This document shows, piece by piece, positions 1-8,290 of a stretch of 64,000 nucleotides of DNA. Under the pieces are notes generated by a model, which was not told the origin of the DNA, did no database searches, and saw only the letters and a list, made by a program, of their open reading frames with translations. Positions within the stretch are counted from its first letter, which is position 1. The number at the start of each line of letters is the position of its first letter. Source of the stretch: JACVRW01 sp963808545 (GTDB taxonomy: Bacteria > Actinomycetota > Thermoleophilia > Solirubrobacterales > Thermoleophilaceae); NCBI GenBank assembly GCA_963808545.1, contig CAWEGB010000006.1, forward strand, positions 186,001 through 250,000. Reading direction: 5' to 3'. A program made the position numbers and the translations under genes.

Positions 1-114
1 CGTGGGGCGCTCGTCATCGATCAGGAACTGGTTGAACTGAAAGTCGGTGTCCGGAAGTTGGACGGTGGTGCAGATCCTGTAGATGCCGTCGGCGAGCGCG
101 TCTACGCGGGCCAT
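1..114 (-). CDS. N-terminus of an MBL-fold (flavodiiron-type) protein, partial
   Basis: The first 38 codons of a minus-strand gene cut by the window edge. The start ATG has a good AGAGGAG ribosome site just upstream. The opening MARVDALADGIYRI followed by a TDFQFNQFLIDDERPT-type stretch resembles the N-terminal strands of metallo-beta-lactamase-fold proteins of the flavodiiron/ODP group. The metal-binding HxHxDH motif would lie outside the window, so the family call rests on this start only. Confidence 0.5.
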   Translation of the reverse strand, partial: MARVDALADGIYRICTTVQLPDTDFQFNQFLIDDERPT

Positions 115-265
115 GGCTGGTGCTCCTCTCTTCCCATTTGGCCGACCGTACCGGGCCTGGTCTTCGAGCGCTACTGCTTCCCGCGATCTGCGGGAGACGC
201 CTCCCTTCATGCGAAGGAGCCGTGCCGCTTGAGTGCCGCCTTGCGCGAGAAGCGGTAGCCAGGAT

Positions 266-350
266 TCAGGCCGCTAGTCGGTACTGCTGCATGATCCGGG
301 CGTCGCTCCTAGGGACATATCGGGCCCCCGCTATTCAACGAAGGCCTTGC
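266..350 (-). repeat. Dispersed repeat R1, copy 1
   Basis: Read on the minus strand the copy runs from a TAG through GCGGGGGCCCGATATGTCCC and ends in codons for a YRLAA-stop tail (RYVPRSDARIMQQYRLAA). Copies 2 (4658-4729) and 3 (26743-26815) end in the same peptide with third-position changes. Copies 1 and 3 also share the TAG and about 20 bases before the peptide frame. It lies just downstream of the ATPase relic on the same strand. Confidence 0.6.
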
Positions 351-375
351 AAGTGCGGGGTTTTCGTCTTCTCAG

Positions 376-744
376 TTACTGGTAGACGGTATGGACGGGA
401 CGAGCAGGGAGCCCGGGAGCGAGCGCACTGGTGCCGGGACCAGGGTTGACGAGCGCCTTTAGTACGCGCGACAGGGTCGACTTGGCTGAGCCTTGCTGAC
501 CCTGGATGACCAAGACGGCGTAGGGGCCGGAGGGGCGCAGCGCCATCAGGAGCCATGCGACGATGAGCATGAAGTCCTCCTCCGACTCGCTGTCGCCTTG
601 AGGCAGACGCGAGGGTGCTGGGCCGACGGGCCTGGCTATCGAGTTGGACGACAGGCGGCACTCCGCCGTCGCATGGGAAGCGGCAGCGCAGGCCCGGCCC
701 TCCCGCTTCGCGCGCAAACCAACACTTCGGTGCTGGCAGGCCAA
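376..744 (-). pseudogene. Relic of a phage/plasmid-type P-loop ATPase
   Basis: A 122-codon frame in which only the middle looks like protein: EEDFMLIVAWLLMALRPSGPY, then VLVIQGQQGSAKSTLSRVLKALV. This contains a Walker A motif (GQQGSAKST), as in primase/helicase-like ATPases of mobile elements. The N-terminal part is low-complexity and the Walker B and downstream domains are missing: the frame stops about 30 codons after the P-loop. It is best read as a gene fragment next to repeat R1, consistent with a decayed mobile element. Confidence 0.45.
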
Positions 745-770
745 CGCGCATGGTGCGGCGCGGCGGCGTC

Positions 771-1058
771 CTACCTCGGTCCCACGTCGGCCTTGAACTC
801 GCAGCGGTCGATCGAGGCGCGCGTCCCTGGCGTGTCCGCCGGGTCCATCGCGTCGAGTGCGGTCTCCGCTGCCGACATGTCGTCGGCCGTCTCGAAGAGC
901 TGGATCACGACCGCGGTGCGCTGGTCCGGGTCGTGGAGAATCTGGACGCCCTTGGCCGGGATGTCCACGGGCGGTCCCTGGGTCGCCTCAACCTCGTCCA
1001 AGCGCCCGGCCAGGTGATCCGGATCCACATCCGTGAACCTGACCACGCGTGCGTACAT
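771..1058 (-). CDS. Small ABM/dabb-like dimeric alpha-beta barrel protein (hypothetical)
   Basis: A 95-residue protein starting MYARVVRFTDV. I chose this ATG because AAAGGAA sits at proper spacing before it; the frame extends further upstream without a ribosome site. The ferredoxin-like pattern (MYARVVRF strand; VQILHDPDQRTAVVIQLFETADDM; TRASIDRCEFKAD strand) fits small antibiotic-biosynthesis-monooxygenase or EthD-type alpha-beta barrel proteins. No catalytic residues can be assigned. It is probably a cytosolic homodimer of unknown substrate, in tandem with the cupin gene upstream on the same strand. Confidence 0.7.
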   Translation of the reverse strand: MYARVVRFTDVDPDHLAGRLDEVEATQGPPVDIPAKGVQILHDPDQRTAVVIQLFETADDMSAAETALDAMDPADTPGTRASIDRCEFKADVGPR

Positions 1059-1254
1059 GGATATTCCTTTCGGTCGCCAGTGAGCAGAACCTACAGGGCG
1101 GCTTCGGTAGTTCGCACAAAGCACCAGCGGTTGCCCAATTGCTGTGTCGGATGGGAAGCGAGAGCGCGACCCAGTCGCTTGCTCTCCGCTAGCAGTTCGG
1201 CATGTGAGCGTTACCAGCGGGTCGCTGCTGACAAGGCCCACGGGGTCGCGCTAC

Positions 1255-1617
1255 CTACGAGCGGGCGTATTCCTCCGCCGAGCGCGCCTCGAACTCGAAG
1301 CCGACGAAGGCCTCCTCGCCTACTACCCATCCGTCATGGCCCGGCTCGATCACGTAAGCGTCGCCCGGCCCGATGTCGGCCTCGGTTCCGTCCTCGTGCG
1401 TGATGTGGAGCCTGCCGGACTGAGCGACACCCACGTGCCGGACCTGGCAGCTGTCTGTGCCCACGACCGGCTTGACGCACTCCGACCACTTCCAGCCCGG
1501 CTCGAACGTCATGCGGGCGGCGGTGGTGCCCCCAACGCGGATCACGTCGACGCGTGTCTTGTCGGGCGTCCGCGTCTCATCCGGCGAGTCGAAATTCAGC
1601 GCCTCTACACCAGCCAT
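1255..1617 (-). CDS. Cupin-domain protein
   Basis: A 120-residue single-cupin protein with a strong TAGGAGG ribosome site before its ATG. The cupin 1 motif is degenerate: TFEPGWKWSECVKPVVG. A stretch VRHVGVAQSGRLHITHEDGTEADIGPGDAYVIEPGHDGWVVGEE follows, with the GDAYVIEPGHD turn typical of motif 2. The G(X)5HXH metal ligands of motif 1 are mostly lost, so it is probably a binding or sensory cupin, not an enzyme. It is transcribed toward the ABM-like gene about 200 bp downstream. Confidence 0.8.
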   Translation of the reverse strand: MAGVEALNFDSPDETRTPDKTRVDVIRVGGTTAARMTFEPGWKWSECVKPVVGTDSCQVRHVGVAQSGRLHITHEDGTEADIGPGDAYVIEPGHDGWVVGEEAFVGFEFEARSAEEYARS

Positions 1618-1822
1618 CCCGACCTCCTAAGAAAATTGGGGATTGCCCGGTGCGACGAACCTAGCCGCACGGCGCTCCACGAGCAAGGTCGTCCAGGTGC
1701 ATGGAAGGCAGCAGTCCTCTCCGGTCGGACCCGGACTTCCGCTGTCAGGCGAAAGCGCTAGTGCGCCGGGGCAGCTTCGCTGAGCCGCTCTAACCACGGG
1801 AAAGGTGGCATGTCCCAGGTAG

Positions 1823-3016
1823 GTGCGAGGCCATGCTGAAGGTGGCCGGTCCTTCGCGTCGAATGCGCACAGGGTGGAGTCCAGCGACAATGCCGACGAC
1901 GGCGCCGAGATTGATGCGCGCGACCTGAGCGAAATCGTCTGGGTTCCGCAGTGGCTGCGCGGCGCGGGGCAGGCGTCGTGGCTTCTGGTCGGCTTGGGGC
2001 TGTTGCTGGTCGGCATCGTTTGGCTGCTCTCGCTCACGCATGTGATTGTGCTCCCGGTGCTCACGGCGGGGATCGTGGCCGCCGTCGCCTCGCCGCTGGT
2101 GGCCTGGATGCACAGGCACGGCATCCCGCGCGGGCTCGGCGCAGCGCTACTGATGCTCTCGATCATCGCCGTCGCCGTCGGAATGACGGTCGTGGTCGTC
2201 GGTGGCATCGTCGGCGAGGCAAGCTCCGCCGAGTCCACCCTCTCCGACGCGCAGGACAAGCTCGTCGGCTGGCTTGAGGACCTCGGAGTCGATCCGGGCG
2301 CCGCCGAGGACGCGCGGGACACCACCAGCTCGGCAACCACCGACAACGTCACCGCGCTGCTTCACGGAGTTGCGGGCGGACTCAGCGCGCTCTCGTCGCT
2401 CGTCTTCTTTCTCGCGATGACCACACTCAGCCTCTTCTTCCTGCTCAAGGACGGCCCGACGATCCGCGCCTGGGGCGAGCGGCACCTCGGGGTGCCGCTC
2501 GGCGTTGCGAAGACGATCAGCCGGCGTGTGCTCGGCTCGCTTCGCGGCTATTTCCTCGGGACGACGATCGTCGCGGCGTTTAACGCGGTCGTGGTCGCGA
2601 TCGGCGCCTGGGCCCTCGACGTGCCGCTGATAGGAACGATCGTCGCGGTCACCTTCATCGGCGCCTACATCCCCTACCTCGGAGCCTGGGGCGCGGGCGC
2701 GTTTTCTGTCCTGATGGCGCTCGGCGGCGCCGGGCCTGACGCCGCCGCCGGAATGATCGTCCTCCAGCTGCTCGCCAACAGCATCCTCCAGCAGCTCGTC
2801 CAGCCGTTTGCGATGGGTGCGGCGCTCGGCCTCCATCCGCTCGCGGTGCTGATCGTGACCATCGGGGGCGGCGCGCTGTTCGGAACGATCGGCCTGATCC
2901 TCGCCGCGCCTCTGACATCGGCGGTGGTCAAGATCTCGGCTGACCTCGGCCGGGCGCGGGCGCAGGCGAGCCCCGCACCCGGCACACCAGGCCCAGCGGG
3001 AGCGGCGCCAGCATAG
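1823..3016 (+). CDS. AI-2E family (PerM/TqsA-like) membrane transporter
   Basis: A 397-residue integral membrane protein. An N-terminal tail is followed by paired helices at about residues 50-115 and a soluble loop (about 130-180). The long C-terminal bundle carries FFLLKDG, GYFLGTTIVAAFNAVVVAIGAW, YIPYLGAW and LGLHPLAVL, all hallmarks of the AI-2E transporter family. The GTG at 1823 has no clear ribosome site; an in-frame GTG at 1874 (MESSDNADD) is an alternative. The family exports autoinducer-2 or other small solutes; the substrate cannot be assigned here. Confidence 0.85.
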   Translation: MRGHAEGGRSFASNAHRVESSDNADDGAEIDARDLSEIVWVPQWLRGAGQASWLLVGLGLLLVGIVWLLSLTHVIVLPVLTAGIVAAVASPLVAWMHRHGIPRGLGAALLMLSIIAVAVGMTVVVVGGIVGEASSAESTLSDAQDKLVGWLEDLGVDPGAAEDARDTTSSATTDNVTALLHGVAGGLSALSSLVFFLAMTTLSLFFLLKDGPTIRAWGERHLGVPLGVAKTISRRVLGSLRGYFLGTTIVAAFNAVVVAIGAWALDVPLIGTIVAVTFIGAYIPYLGAWGAGAFSVLMALGGAGPDAAAGMIVLQLLANSILQQLVQPFAMGAALGLHPLAVLIVTIGGGALFGTIGLILAAPLTSAVVKISADLGRARAQASPAPGTPGPAGAAPA

Positions 3017-3143
3017 GGCGGAGTAGATGTCCCACCGCCCCTTGCACAAGCGAGGCGACGAGCGAAGCTTGGTGCTCGGAGGAGGAAGTGCCCAATGAGA
3101 TGTGGAGCACCTTCGTGGGGAGCTGCGCGTTCCCGCCGATGCC

Positions 3144-3767
3144 ATGACTGAGCAGCCGGTCGCGTCGCGGGTTGCACACCAGACGGACCCGGGGTTGCGG
3201 CGGCTGGCCGCCATTACGGTGGCGACATCACTCATCGTGTGGTGGCCGGCCTTCACGCTGGGTGTGTACGACGAGATCTTCTTCGAGCAGCTCTTTGCAC
3301 TGTGGGCGGCGGCGACAGCGGCGCTCGTCGTCGCCGTACTGCTGCTCGGACGGCGGGCGCAGCTCGCTGTGTACTCGCTTCTGCTCCCCTCGGTCTGGAT
3401 CTTGTTGACGTGGCTGATCCCAGCCGAGACCACCAGCCTTGGGGACGACGTCCTGTTCTGGGGCGGCGTGCTAGTGACGCTCGCCGGGTTCCCTGCGATG
3501 GTCGCGATCGTCCTCGTCATGGTGGTGCCGGGCGCGGAGTCTGTACGCGGACATGACACAGTCGTGGCGATTGCAGCTATCGCGCTCGTCGTCGTTCTGT
3601 CCTACATCATGGGCACCCAGCATCGCGGCCTACTGACGTGCGAAGACTTCAAGATCAGCGGCAACGACCAGCCCGCCGGGTGTACTCGCGGGACAACACC
3701 CGGCGCAACCAACGCACCGAACGACGCAGGGATGCGCCAGCGCGTCTTTCTTGCGATCCGGAACTGA
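3144..3767 (+). CDS. Membrane protein of unknown function, about 5 TM segments
   Basis: I do not recognise the family. The 207-residue protein has hydrophobic segments near residues 20-40 (LAAITVATSLIVWWPAFTLG), 50-70, 75-95, 105-130 and 138-158. A polar C-terminal tail with one Cys pair (LTCEDF, AGCTRG) follows, probably outside the membrane. I chose the ATG at 3144. An 18-codon frame with a good GGAGGAGG site starts at 3095 and its stop overlaps this ATG (ATGACTGA), which could couple translation. A GTG at 3102 in the same frame as the gene is an alternative start. Confidence 0.6.
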   Translation: MTEQPVASRVAHQTDPGLRRLAAITVATSLIVWWPAFTLGVYDEIFFEQLFALWAAATAALVVAVLLLGRRAQLAVYSLLLPSVWILLTWLIPAETTSLGDDVLFWGGVLVTLAGFPAMVAIVLVMVVPGAESVRGHDTVVAIAAIALVVVLSYIMGTQHRGLLTCEDFKISGNDQPAGCTRGTTPGATNAPNDAGMRQRVFLAIRN

Positions 3768-3935
3768 GCGGGGTTCGCTCGGCGCTACCCGTCGCGCGAC
3801 CGTCGCCTGGGCGAGAGCAGCGCGGCCGACGCCCGAGCCGCGCTTTCGGTTTGAGGCAGAAGCAGCACCGCTGTCCCGCCGCCGGCCGCCGTCGCAACGG
3901 ACGATTCCGGACATCGCGGGTGTAGGGTCGTCGCC

Positions 3936-4286
3936 GTGGAAGCCATGGAGCACATCGCCCGCGCTTTTGAGTGGGTCGGGATCGGCGTGATCGTCGCCGG
4001 CTCCCTGGTGACCGTGTGGGCCTCCTTGGCGGCCTACCGCACGAGCGGCTCAACCGCTGCCTACGTCACCGGCAAACAGACGTTCGGCCGCGCGCTGCTC
4101 GCCAGCCTCGAAGTCTTCGTCGCCGCAGACCTCATCCGTACCGTCTCCGTGGACCTCACGCTTGAGGGCGTAGGTGCGCTGGGCCTCCTGGTGGTCATCC
4201 GCACCATCCTCAGCTTCTCGATCGACATCGAGATCACCGGCACCGTCCCGTGGCGTTCCCGCGCGATCGAGAACAGCGGCGGCTGA
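3936..4286 (+). CDS. DUF1622 family membrane protein
   Basis: A 116-residue protein with two or three hydrophobic helices: FEWVGIGVIVAGSLVTVWASL, LLASLEVFVAADLIRTVSV and VGALGLLVVIRTILSFSIDIEI. The GRALLASLEVFVAADLIRT region and the IRTILSFSIDIEI segment are characteristic of DUF1622, a small inner-membrane family of unknown role. GTG 3936 or ATG 3945 could be the start. It is a monocistron; no partner genes suggest a function. Confidence 0.75.
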   Translation: MEAMEHIARAFEWVGIGVIVAGSLVTVWASLAAYRTSGSTAAYVTGKQTFGRALLASLEVFVAADLIRTVSVDLTLEGVGALGLLVVIRTILSFSIDIEITGTVPWRSRAIENSGG

Positions 4287-4338
4287 TGTCCGCGGCCGTC
4301 TTACGTGTCGGACAGGAGCGACGCGCGCCGTACTGGGG

Positions 4339-4463
4339 CTAGAAGCCGGCCTTGACGGCAATGCGCTGGACGTCGGCAGCTTGGGCGAAGGCGGCGTAGT
4401 CGGCCTCGGTCTGGTCGGCGACGGCGACGGCGACGGCGAAGCGTTCGAGTTGCGCGGCCGAAC
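4339..4463 (-). pseudogene. C-terminal fragment of a DUF2252 gene
   Basis: On the minus strand the frame reads AAQLERFAVAVA, then VADQTEADYAAFAQAADVQ, and ends at a stop at 4339. It matches the end of the intact DUF2252 protein at 11408-12880 (FAEAYADQNECDYNALREAAQ). No upstream DUF2252 sequence or start codon is present. The GTCGCC triplet run has expanded the VAVAVA segment. This is a remnant of a second DUF2252 gene. Confidence 0.5.
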
Positions 4464-4657
4464 GTCCTCGTCGTGGAGACCGACACGGACTGGCGGACTG
4501 CTCCTATCGACGAGCATCAGCACTGGCCGCGCCTACGGGCGGCGCTCTCGCCTTAAGGCAGAAGCGATAGCGGCGGTCTGACCGACCTCGCTATCGAGTT
4601 GGACGAACTGGCGACGGTCGCGGTTGCTTCCGGCGCGAAACTGGGATCGGGCCGACT

Positions 4658-4729
4658 TCAGGCCGCCAGCCGGTATTCCTCCACGACCCGAGCGTCGCTC
4701 GGAGGGACGTATCGGGCCGCCGATCGGAC
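4658..4729 (-). repeat. Dispersed repeat R1, copy 2
   Basis: Minus-strand frame ends RYVPPSDARVVEEYRLAA-stop. It matches copies 1 and 3 at nearly every residue. Its right end touches repeat R2 copy A directly, so the two repeat families are joined here. Confidence 0.6.
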
Positions 4730-5045
4730 ACCCGCGCCGAATCGCTGTGAGCAGGGAATTCAAGGTGTTCAACGAGAGCCGCTTCGCGGCCGCTGAATCA
4801 CGCATCCTTGCCTCCGGCTTCGGGAGGGCAACGGAGGCCGAGGGACGGTCGCGGGAGGGCTCGGAGACCACTCGCCTGACAGGCGGCGGCCACCCGGCAT
4901 CGGGACCCAGCGCGGACGGACGCCTGGTTGCGGTCCAAGAGCAGCAGTGTTGACCTGCGCTCCCGCTGCTCGTCCAACCGGCAGCTGCGGGGGAAGCCTG
5001 TTCCGCCGCTCGGCGCCCGGCACGCAGGTCGCGGCGTCCTCTTGT
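4727..5045 (+). repeat. Dispersed repeat R2, copy A
   Basis: Collinear with 24757-25050. Both begin CGGACACCCGCGCCGA, share a CTTCGGGAGGG...GAGGC.GAGGGA block, then GGAGGGCTCGGAGACC, then CAGCGCGG.CGGACGCCTGGTT, then a CTCGTCCA block. Long identical patches separated by diverged stretches point to an old duplicated element, not two genes. No convincing coding frame spans both copies. Confidence 0.65.
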
Positions 5046-5096
5046 GCCGCCGCGTCGGATCTCGCGCTCGAGCTCGTCGGCCGTCAGACGTCGTTG

Positions 5097-5714
5097 CTAG
5101 CCCAGGAGGCTGTTGGCCGCGATGACGATGAAAAACACGATCACGACCTCGCCAACGACCCACGAGTGCGTGTCCATCCAGTCGCGAGCCTTCGGCAGGA
5201 ATGCCTGCGCCCGTTGACCGAACAGCAGCAGCAGGAGCGCCGGTAGCGCCAGCAACAGCAGGGTGAGCAGCACGAAAGGAAGCAAATGCCACCACGGATC
5301 GCCGTGGTTTGACAGATAAGTGCCGACGGCCCACGAGGTGAGGATGTCGGTCGGGAACACGCCCAGCAGCAGGAACCCGAGTCGGAACGAGAACCTCGGG
5401 CTCGCCGTCTCCAGCTTGCCCATCCATTTCGGCGGCTCCGATTCCTTCCGCTTGAGGAACGTGTGGAGCCCCGCAGCAACGAGAAGGACCAGGACCACGA
5501 TGTCAAGCGTGTCGTCTGACGCCCCGGCGTCGGACGCCCCCGAGCCCACGAAGAAGGCGATCGTGACGATCAGGGTTATGGACAGGGCCGCCCCGGCTAC
5601 ATAGGCGGCCGAGTTGCGGCGCCAGTTCGCGCTCGTCGCGAGGAAGATGGCGCTCAGGATCTGCGGACCGGCGATCATCACGAACGCCATCGGGAGAATC
5701 TTCACTAGGTTCAC
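5097..5714 (-). CDS. GAP/SfLAP family LysE-like membrane protein
   Basis: Six hydrophobic segments: KILPMAFVMIAGPQILSAIFL; AAYVAGAALSITLIVTIAFFVG; TLDIVVLVLLVAAGLHTFL; SFRLGFLLLGVFPTDILTSWAVG; PFVLLTLLLLALPALLLLLFG; VVGEVVIVFFIVIAANSLLG. The order, the LKRKES-PPKWM loop and the terminal NSLLG match the Sap/sulfolipid-addressing protein family, a LysE-like fold. Members export lipids or small molecules in actinobacteria; the cargo here is unknown. I chose GTG 5714 because family members begin at the first helix; ATG 5804 would add 30 polar residues. Confidence 0.75.
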   Translation of the reverse strand: MNLVKILPMAFVMIAGPQILSAIFLATSANWRRNSAAYVAGAALSITLIVTIAFFVGSGASDAGASDDTLDIVVLVLLVAAGLHTFLKRKESEPPKWMGKLETASPRFSFRLGFLLLGVFPTDILTSWAVGTYLSNHGDPWWHLLPFVLLTLLLLALPALLLLLFGQRAQAFLPKARDWMDTHSWVVGEVVIVFFIVIAANSLLG

Positions 5715-5984
5715 GACCGAGCCACCCTTCCAGGATCCAATCTGCGCCTCGCCTGCCCACCCTAACCGAGCGCCACCAACCTGAGCCGTCCCGCCCAAGG
5801 ACATCAGCGACCCACGGCCATCAGGCCCTTGGCCCGCCGCGTCAGGGGCATCGTAGCCGTCGGGCTGACCGCGATCGCCGTGGTCTGCGTGTCGGGGCGA
5901 GTTCCGGCTGGTGGGAAGGCGCTAGCAACCATGGGTGGGTGGAGTGGGTGGCGATCCGCTTTACGGACTCGGCCGGGGTGCGAT

Positions 5985-6018
5985 GGGAGTAGCTGGGTCT
6001 GTAGACCCAGCTGCTCTC
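5985..6018 (+). repeat. Strong hairpin in the GYD leader region
   Basis: AGCTGGGTCT (5991-6000) pairs perfectly with AGACCCAGCT (6003-6012), and flanking bases extend the stem to about 14 pairs. It is followed by GTTTCTGCC, a weak T tract. It lies 85 bp upstream of the GYD gene and could be a terminator or a leader element. Confidence 0.5.
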
Positions 6019-6102
6019 GTTTCTGCCTCAAAGGAGCAACACGTTGTGGGCGCTTCGTAGGCGTGGGATGGTTCGCGTCACCCAATCCAAAGGAAGGTGC
6101 TC

Positions 6103-6431
6103 ATGCCGAAGTACCTCATTGAGGCGACGTACACCCATGAGGGCGTTGAGGGCGTTCGGACCAAGGGCGGATCAAGTCGGCGCGACGCGGTGGCGCATAC
6201 CGCCAAGAGCCTGGGCGGACAGCTCGACGTGTTCTACTTCGCGTTCGGCGATCACGACGCGTCGTGATCGTGGACCTGCCCGACAACGAGGCTGCGGCTG
6301 CGGTCGCGCTGTCCGTCGACTCGGCCGGAGGCGCGACCACCAGGACGACCGTTCTGCTTACCCCCGAGCAGGTCGACGACGCTGCGAATCGCTCGGTCGA
6401 GGCGGTCGACTACCGCCCACCGGGAACCTGA
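6103..6431 (+). pseudogene. GYD-domain protein with a single-base frameshift
   Basis: An AAGGAAGG site precedes ATG 6103. The first frame gives MPKYLIEATYTHEGVEGVRTKGG, continuing to FYFAFGDHDAS, and stops at 6267. The next frame resumes at 6264 with VIVDLPDNEAAAAVALSVDSAGG and runs to a stop at 6431. Joined, they form a full GYD protein of about 108 residues, a small ferredoxin-like family of unknown role. One base is missing in GCGTCGTGATC, where GCG-TAC-GTG-ATC is expected. It could be real decay or a sequencing error. Confidence 0.75.
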
Positions 6432-6532
6432 TCCATCAGTAGCGTCGCTGGGCGGCGACTTGCGCAACGGCTGCGCGATGCGGTTGCGGGCGGGACCGTC
6501 GGCGCTGTCCGGCCTCCCGGTTCGGGTGCAAG

Positions 6533-6559
6533 AGGAGCAGCGTTGGCGGCGCTGCTCCT
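6533..6559 (+). terminator. Inverted repeat downstream of the GYD gene
   Basis: AGGAGCAGCG (6533-6542) and CGCTGCTCCT (6550-6559) form a perfect 10-bp stem with a 7-base loop about 100 bp after the GYD stop, followed by TTTAC. It is a plausible bidirectional terminator between GYD and the convergent 6967-7971 operon. Confidence 0.45.
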
Positions 6560-6966
6560 TTACGCCGGACACGAGCAGTCCTGCGCCGTCCCTCTCGGCC
6601 ACCGTCGCGCTGTCGCTGTCCATGCAAGCGCGTGGCCGGGCGACGAGTGAATGGGGGGCGGCCCCCTTCGCCCGTCGCCGGAAACCGCAGGGACGCGACC
6701 AACGGCGTCGCCGGCTCATGCCGCAGGATCGCTGAGTCCGTTCCCTGGTTGCGGTCGACGCGGTCGCAGGTGCGTTGAGTGCCCACGCCGCCGAAACAGG
6801 CGTGCGTCAAACCCCCAGATTCCTGCGGTGAAGCGGCTCAGACCAGCTTTTCACTGGCGTTAAACGCCAAACACCGCCCCGCCCGACGCAAGACTCCCGG
6901 CGCCGAGAGGCCTTCGCTGTGCGGAACCTCGATTTGACGCAAGCGGAGACTTGTGTAATAGGCCCT
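6560..6966. other. Gene-free stretch
   Basis: No frame here has a ribosome site, recognisable motif or codon pattern beyond GC-driven open frames. A weak hairpin around GGCGTTAAACGCC (6859-6871) lies near the 3' end of the convergent coiled-coil gene. Confidence 0.5.
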
Positions 6967-7272
6967 TCACGGCCGGTCGCTGCGTTGGGTCGGCTGCAGA
7001 GACTCGAGCCGCGATCTCAGCGCGGCGACCTCCCGGCGCAGATCGGCGACCTTCCGGCGCTCCTGGACCAGCTCGGCGGCGAGGCTGCGCAGCGCGAAGC
7101 CGAGTCGCTCGGCGCGAGACTCGGGTTCGGTTCTCGGCGGATCGGGCTCTTCCCTGGGAGTCACGGGAGCCCGCGCTCTCCAGCCGGGTCTTTGGCTGCG
7201 TCCAGCCCGATCCACGCGCCTGGATGCCAGCACCGCTGGCGCATCGCGAGCGGCATCGGCTGCAGGTGTCAT
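6967..7272 (-). CDS. Small coiled-coil protein, paralogue of 15218-15475
   Basis: A 101-residue protein with an Arg/Pro-rich N-terminal half. The C-terminal coiled coil reads LGFALRSLAAELVQERRKVADL, then RREVAALRSRLESLQPTQ. The protein at 15218-15475 carries the same block (LRGLAGELVDERRTLAELRHEV...ARLESPQPTQ), so the two are paralogues. Its ATG overlaps the stop of the HD-domain gene upstream (ATGA), so the two are cotranslated. Function is unknown; the heptad pattern suggests an oligomerising or partner-binding role. Confidence 0.65.
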   Translation of the reverse strand: MTPAADAARDAPAVLASRRVDRAGRSQRPGWRARAPVTPREEPDPPRTEPESRAERLGFALRSLAAELVQERRKVADLRREVAALRSRLESLQPTQRSDRP

Positions 7273-7790
7273 GTGCGTCCGGGTCTCGGGGGCGGCGGAG
7301 GAGAAGGGGCGCGAGTGTCGGGAGGCGGCGCGTTGCGCAGGATCTCGAGCGCAATCTCGTAGGGAGGTGACCAGCCGTTGGCGCGGATCGGAGGCTTGAG
7401 CGTCCGATCCGTCAGGTCCGCGCGCTTGACGCTGCGGGCGAGGCTGGCGCCCGTCCCTTTGGCCCGCGCGATCAGCTCGACCTGGGCCAGATAGCTCGCG
7501 TTTGACTGCGAATCCTTGTCGTGGGTCAGGAGCCGGAGCCCGCGCAGCTCGTCGAGCGAGAGGCCTTCCGCCAGTAGCGCCTCCTCCGAGATCGACGTGT
7601 ATTCGAGCACCTCGTGAAGCCAGGCGAGTACGCGCGCGTCCCCGGGGACCGCGGCCGCGACCCTTCGAACGTGGTCGATCAGTGGCAACCCGCCAGCGTC
7701 ACGGTGCCTATGGTGCAGCCGTTCGGCCAGCGCCCGTGCGCGATCAGAGTCCACTGGCGTCCAGCCTCCCGCGGTTGCCCGCCTGTTCAC
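7269..7790 (-). CDS. HD-superfamily phosphohydrolase-like protein (main open frame)
   Basis: A 173-residue frame from a GTG. HRDAGGLPLIDHVRRVAAAVPG followed by ARVLAWLHEVLEYTSISEEAL resembles the H...HD helices of (p)ppGpp hydrolase-type HD proteins. The canonical HD pair is replaced by HE (WLHEVLE), so hydrolase activity is uncertain. RSVKRADLTDRTL supplies a possible last metal-ligand Asp. A Pro-rich tail follows. The same frame stays open and protein-like for about 34 codons before this GTG, so the true gene probably starts at 7971 (see next entry). Confidence 0.7.
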   Translation of the reverse strand: MNRRATAGGWTPVDSDRARALAERLHHRHRDAGGLPLIDHVRRVAAAVPGDARVLAWLHEVLEYTSISEEALLAEGLSLDELRGLRLLTHDKDSQSNASYLAQVELIARAKGTGASLARSVKRADLTDRTLKPPIRANGWSPPYEIALEILRNAPPPDTRAPSPPPPPRPGRT

Positions 7791-7971
7791 GATCTCCAGA
7801 CCGACCCAGCCCGTCGTGGCCAGCTCCTCGATGATGAAGCGCTGCTCCGCGACGAAGAAGGTGGCGCCGTCGATCGCGGCGATTTCCCAGGTGCATTGCG
7901 GCGTTCCCGGCTACCAGGACCACGGTGTCGGCAAAGACAAGCAAGCCCTCCGCCTCCTCGGACTCGTCCAT
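7791..7971 (-). pseudogene. Frameshifted 5' part of the HD-type gene
   Basis: ATG 7971 has a strong GAGAGGAG site and encodes MDESEEAEGLLVFADTVVLVAGN. Close to 7889-7891 the good frame switches to TWEIAAIDGATFF, then VAEQRFIIEELATTGWVGLEIV, and runs straight into the downstream HD frame. One extra base explains the break. Together the gene would encode about 233 residues. Motif M1 lies 120 bp upstream of this ATG. Confidence 0.55.
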
Positions 7972-8091
7972 GGAACGCTCCTCTCGAGCGGCCGGCGACG
8001 ACCGCCGCCGATTCAGCGGGCGGCGGCGGTGTCAGTCTCCGCCGGCGCCCGAACTCCTAGCGACAATCCTCCAACGACCACAACCAGCGTA

Positions 8092-8120
8092 CATCCCCCC
8101 AATGGCATGAAATCGGGATG
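8092..8120 (-). promoter_or_regulatory. Shared motif M1, upstream of the HD/coiled-coil operon
   Basis: Reads TTCATGCCATTGGGGGGATG toward the operon (8111 to 8092), about 120 bp before ATG 7971. A flanking CATCCC (8120-8115) makes an inverted pair with the terminal GGGATG. See the motif finding for the other six copies. Confidence 0.55.
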
Positions 8121-8290
8121 AGCGGCCGCCGCACCGACCCTCGAAAATGATCGGTGTCAGGCGCGAGGGGGCAACCGTTTCGAGCGCTGCACCGGCACTG
8201 TGAGCCCGGCTCGGCCTCTGCGGTGCGCGACCAAGTGCCGCAGGCTACGGCGCCCGACCCGGTGCGGAATGCGGACTGCGGGCCTGGCCT

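Noticed and set aside
3095..3151. An 18-codon leader ORF with a good ribosome site before the membrane protein
   Set aside because: Could be a coupling leader, but it is too short to support without expression data.
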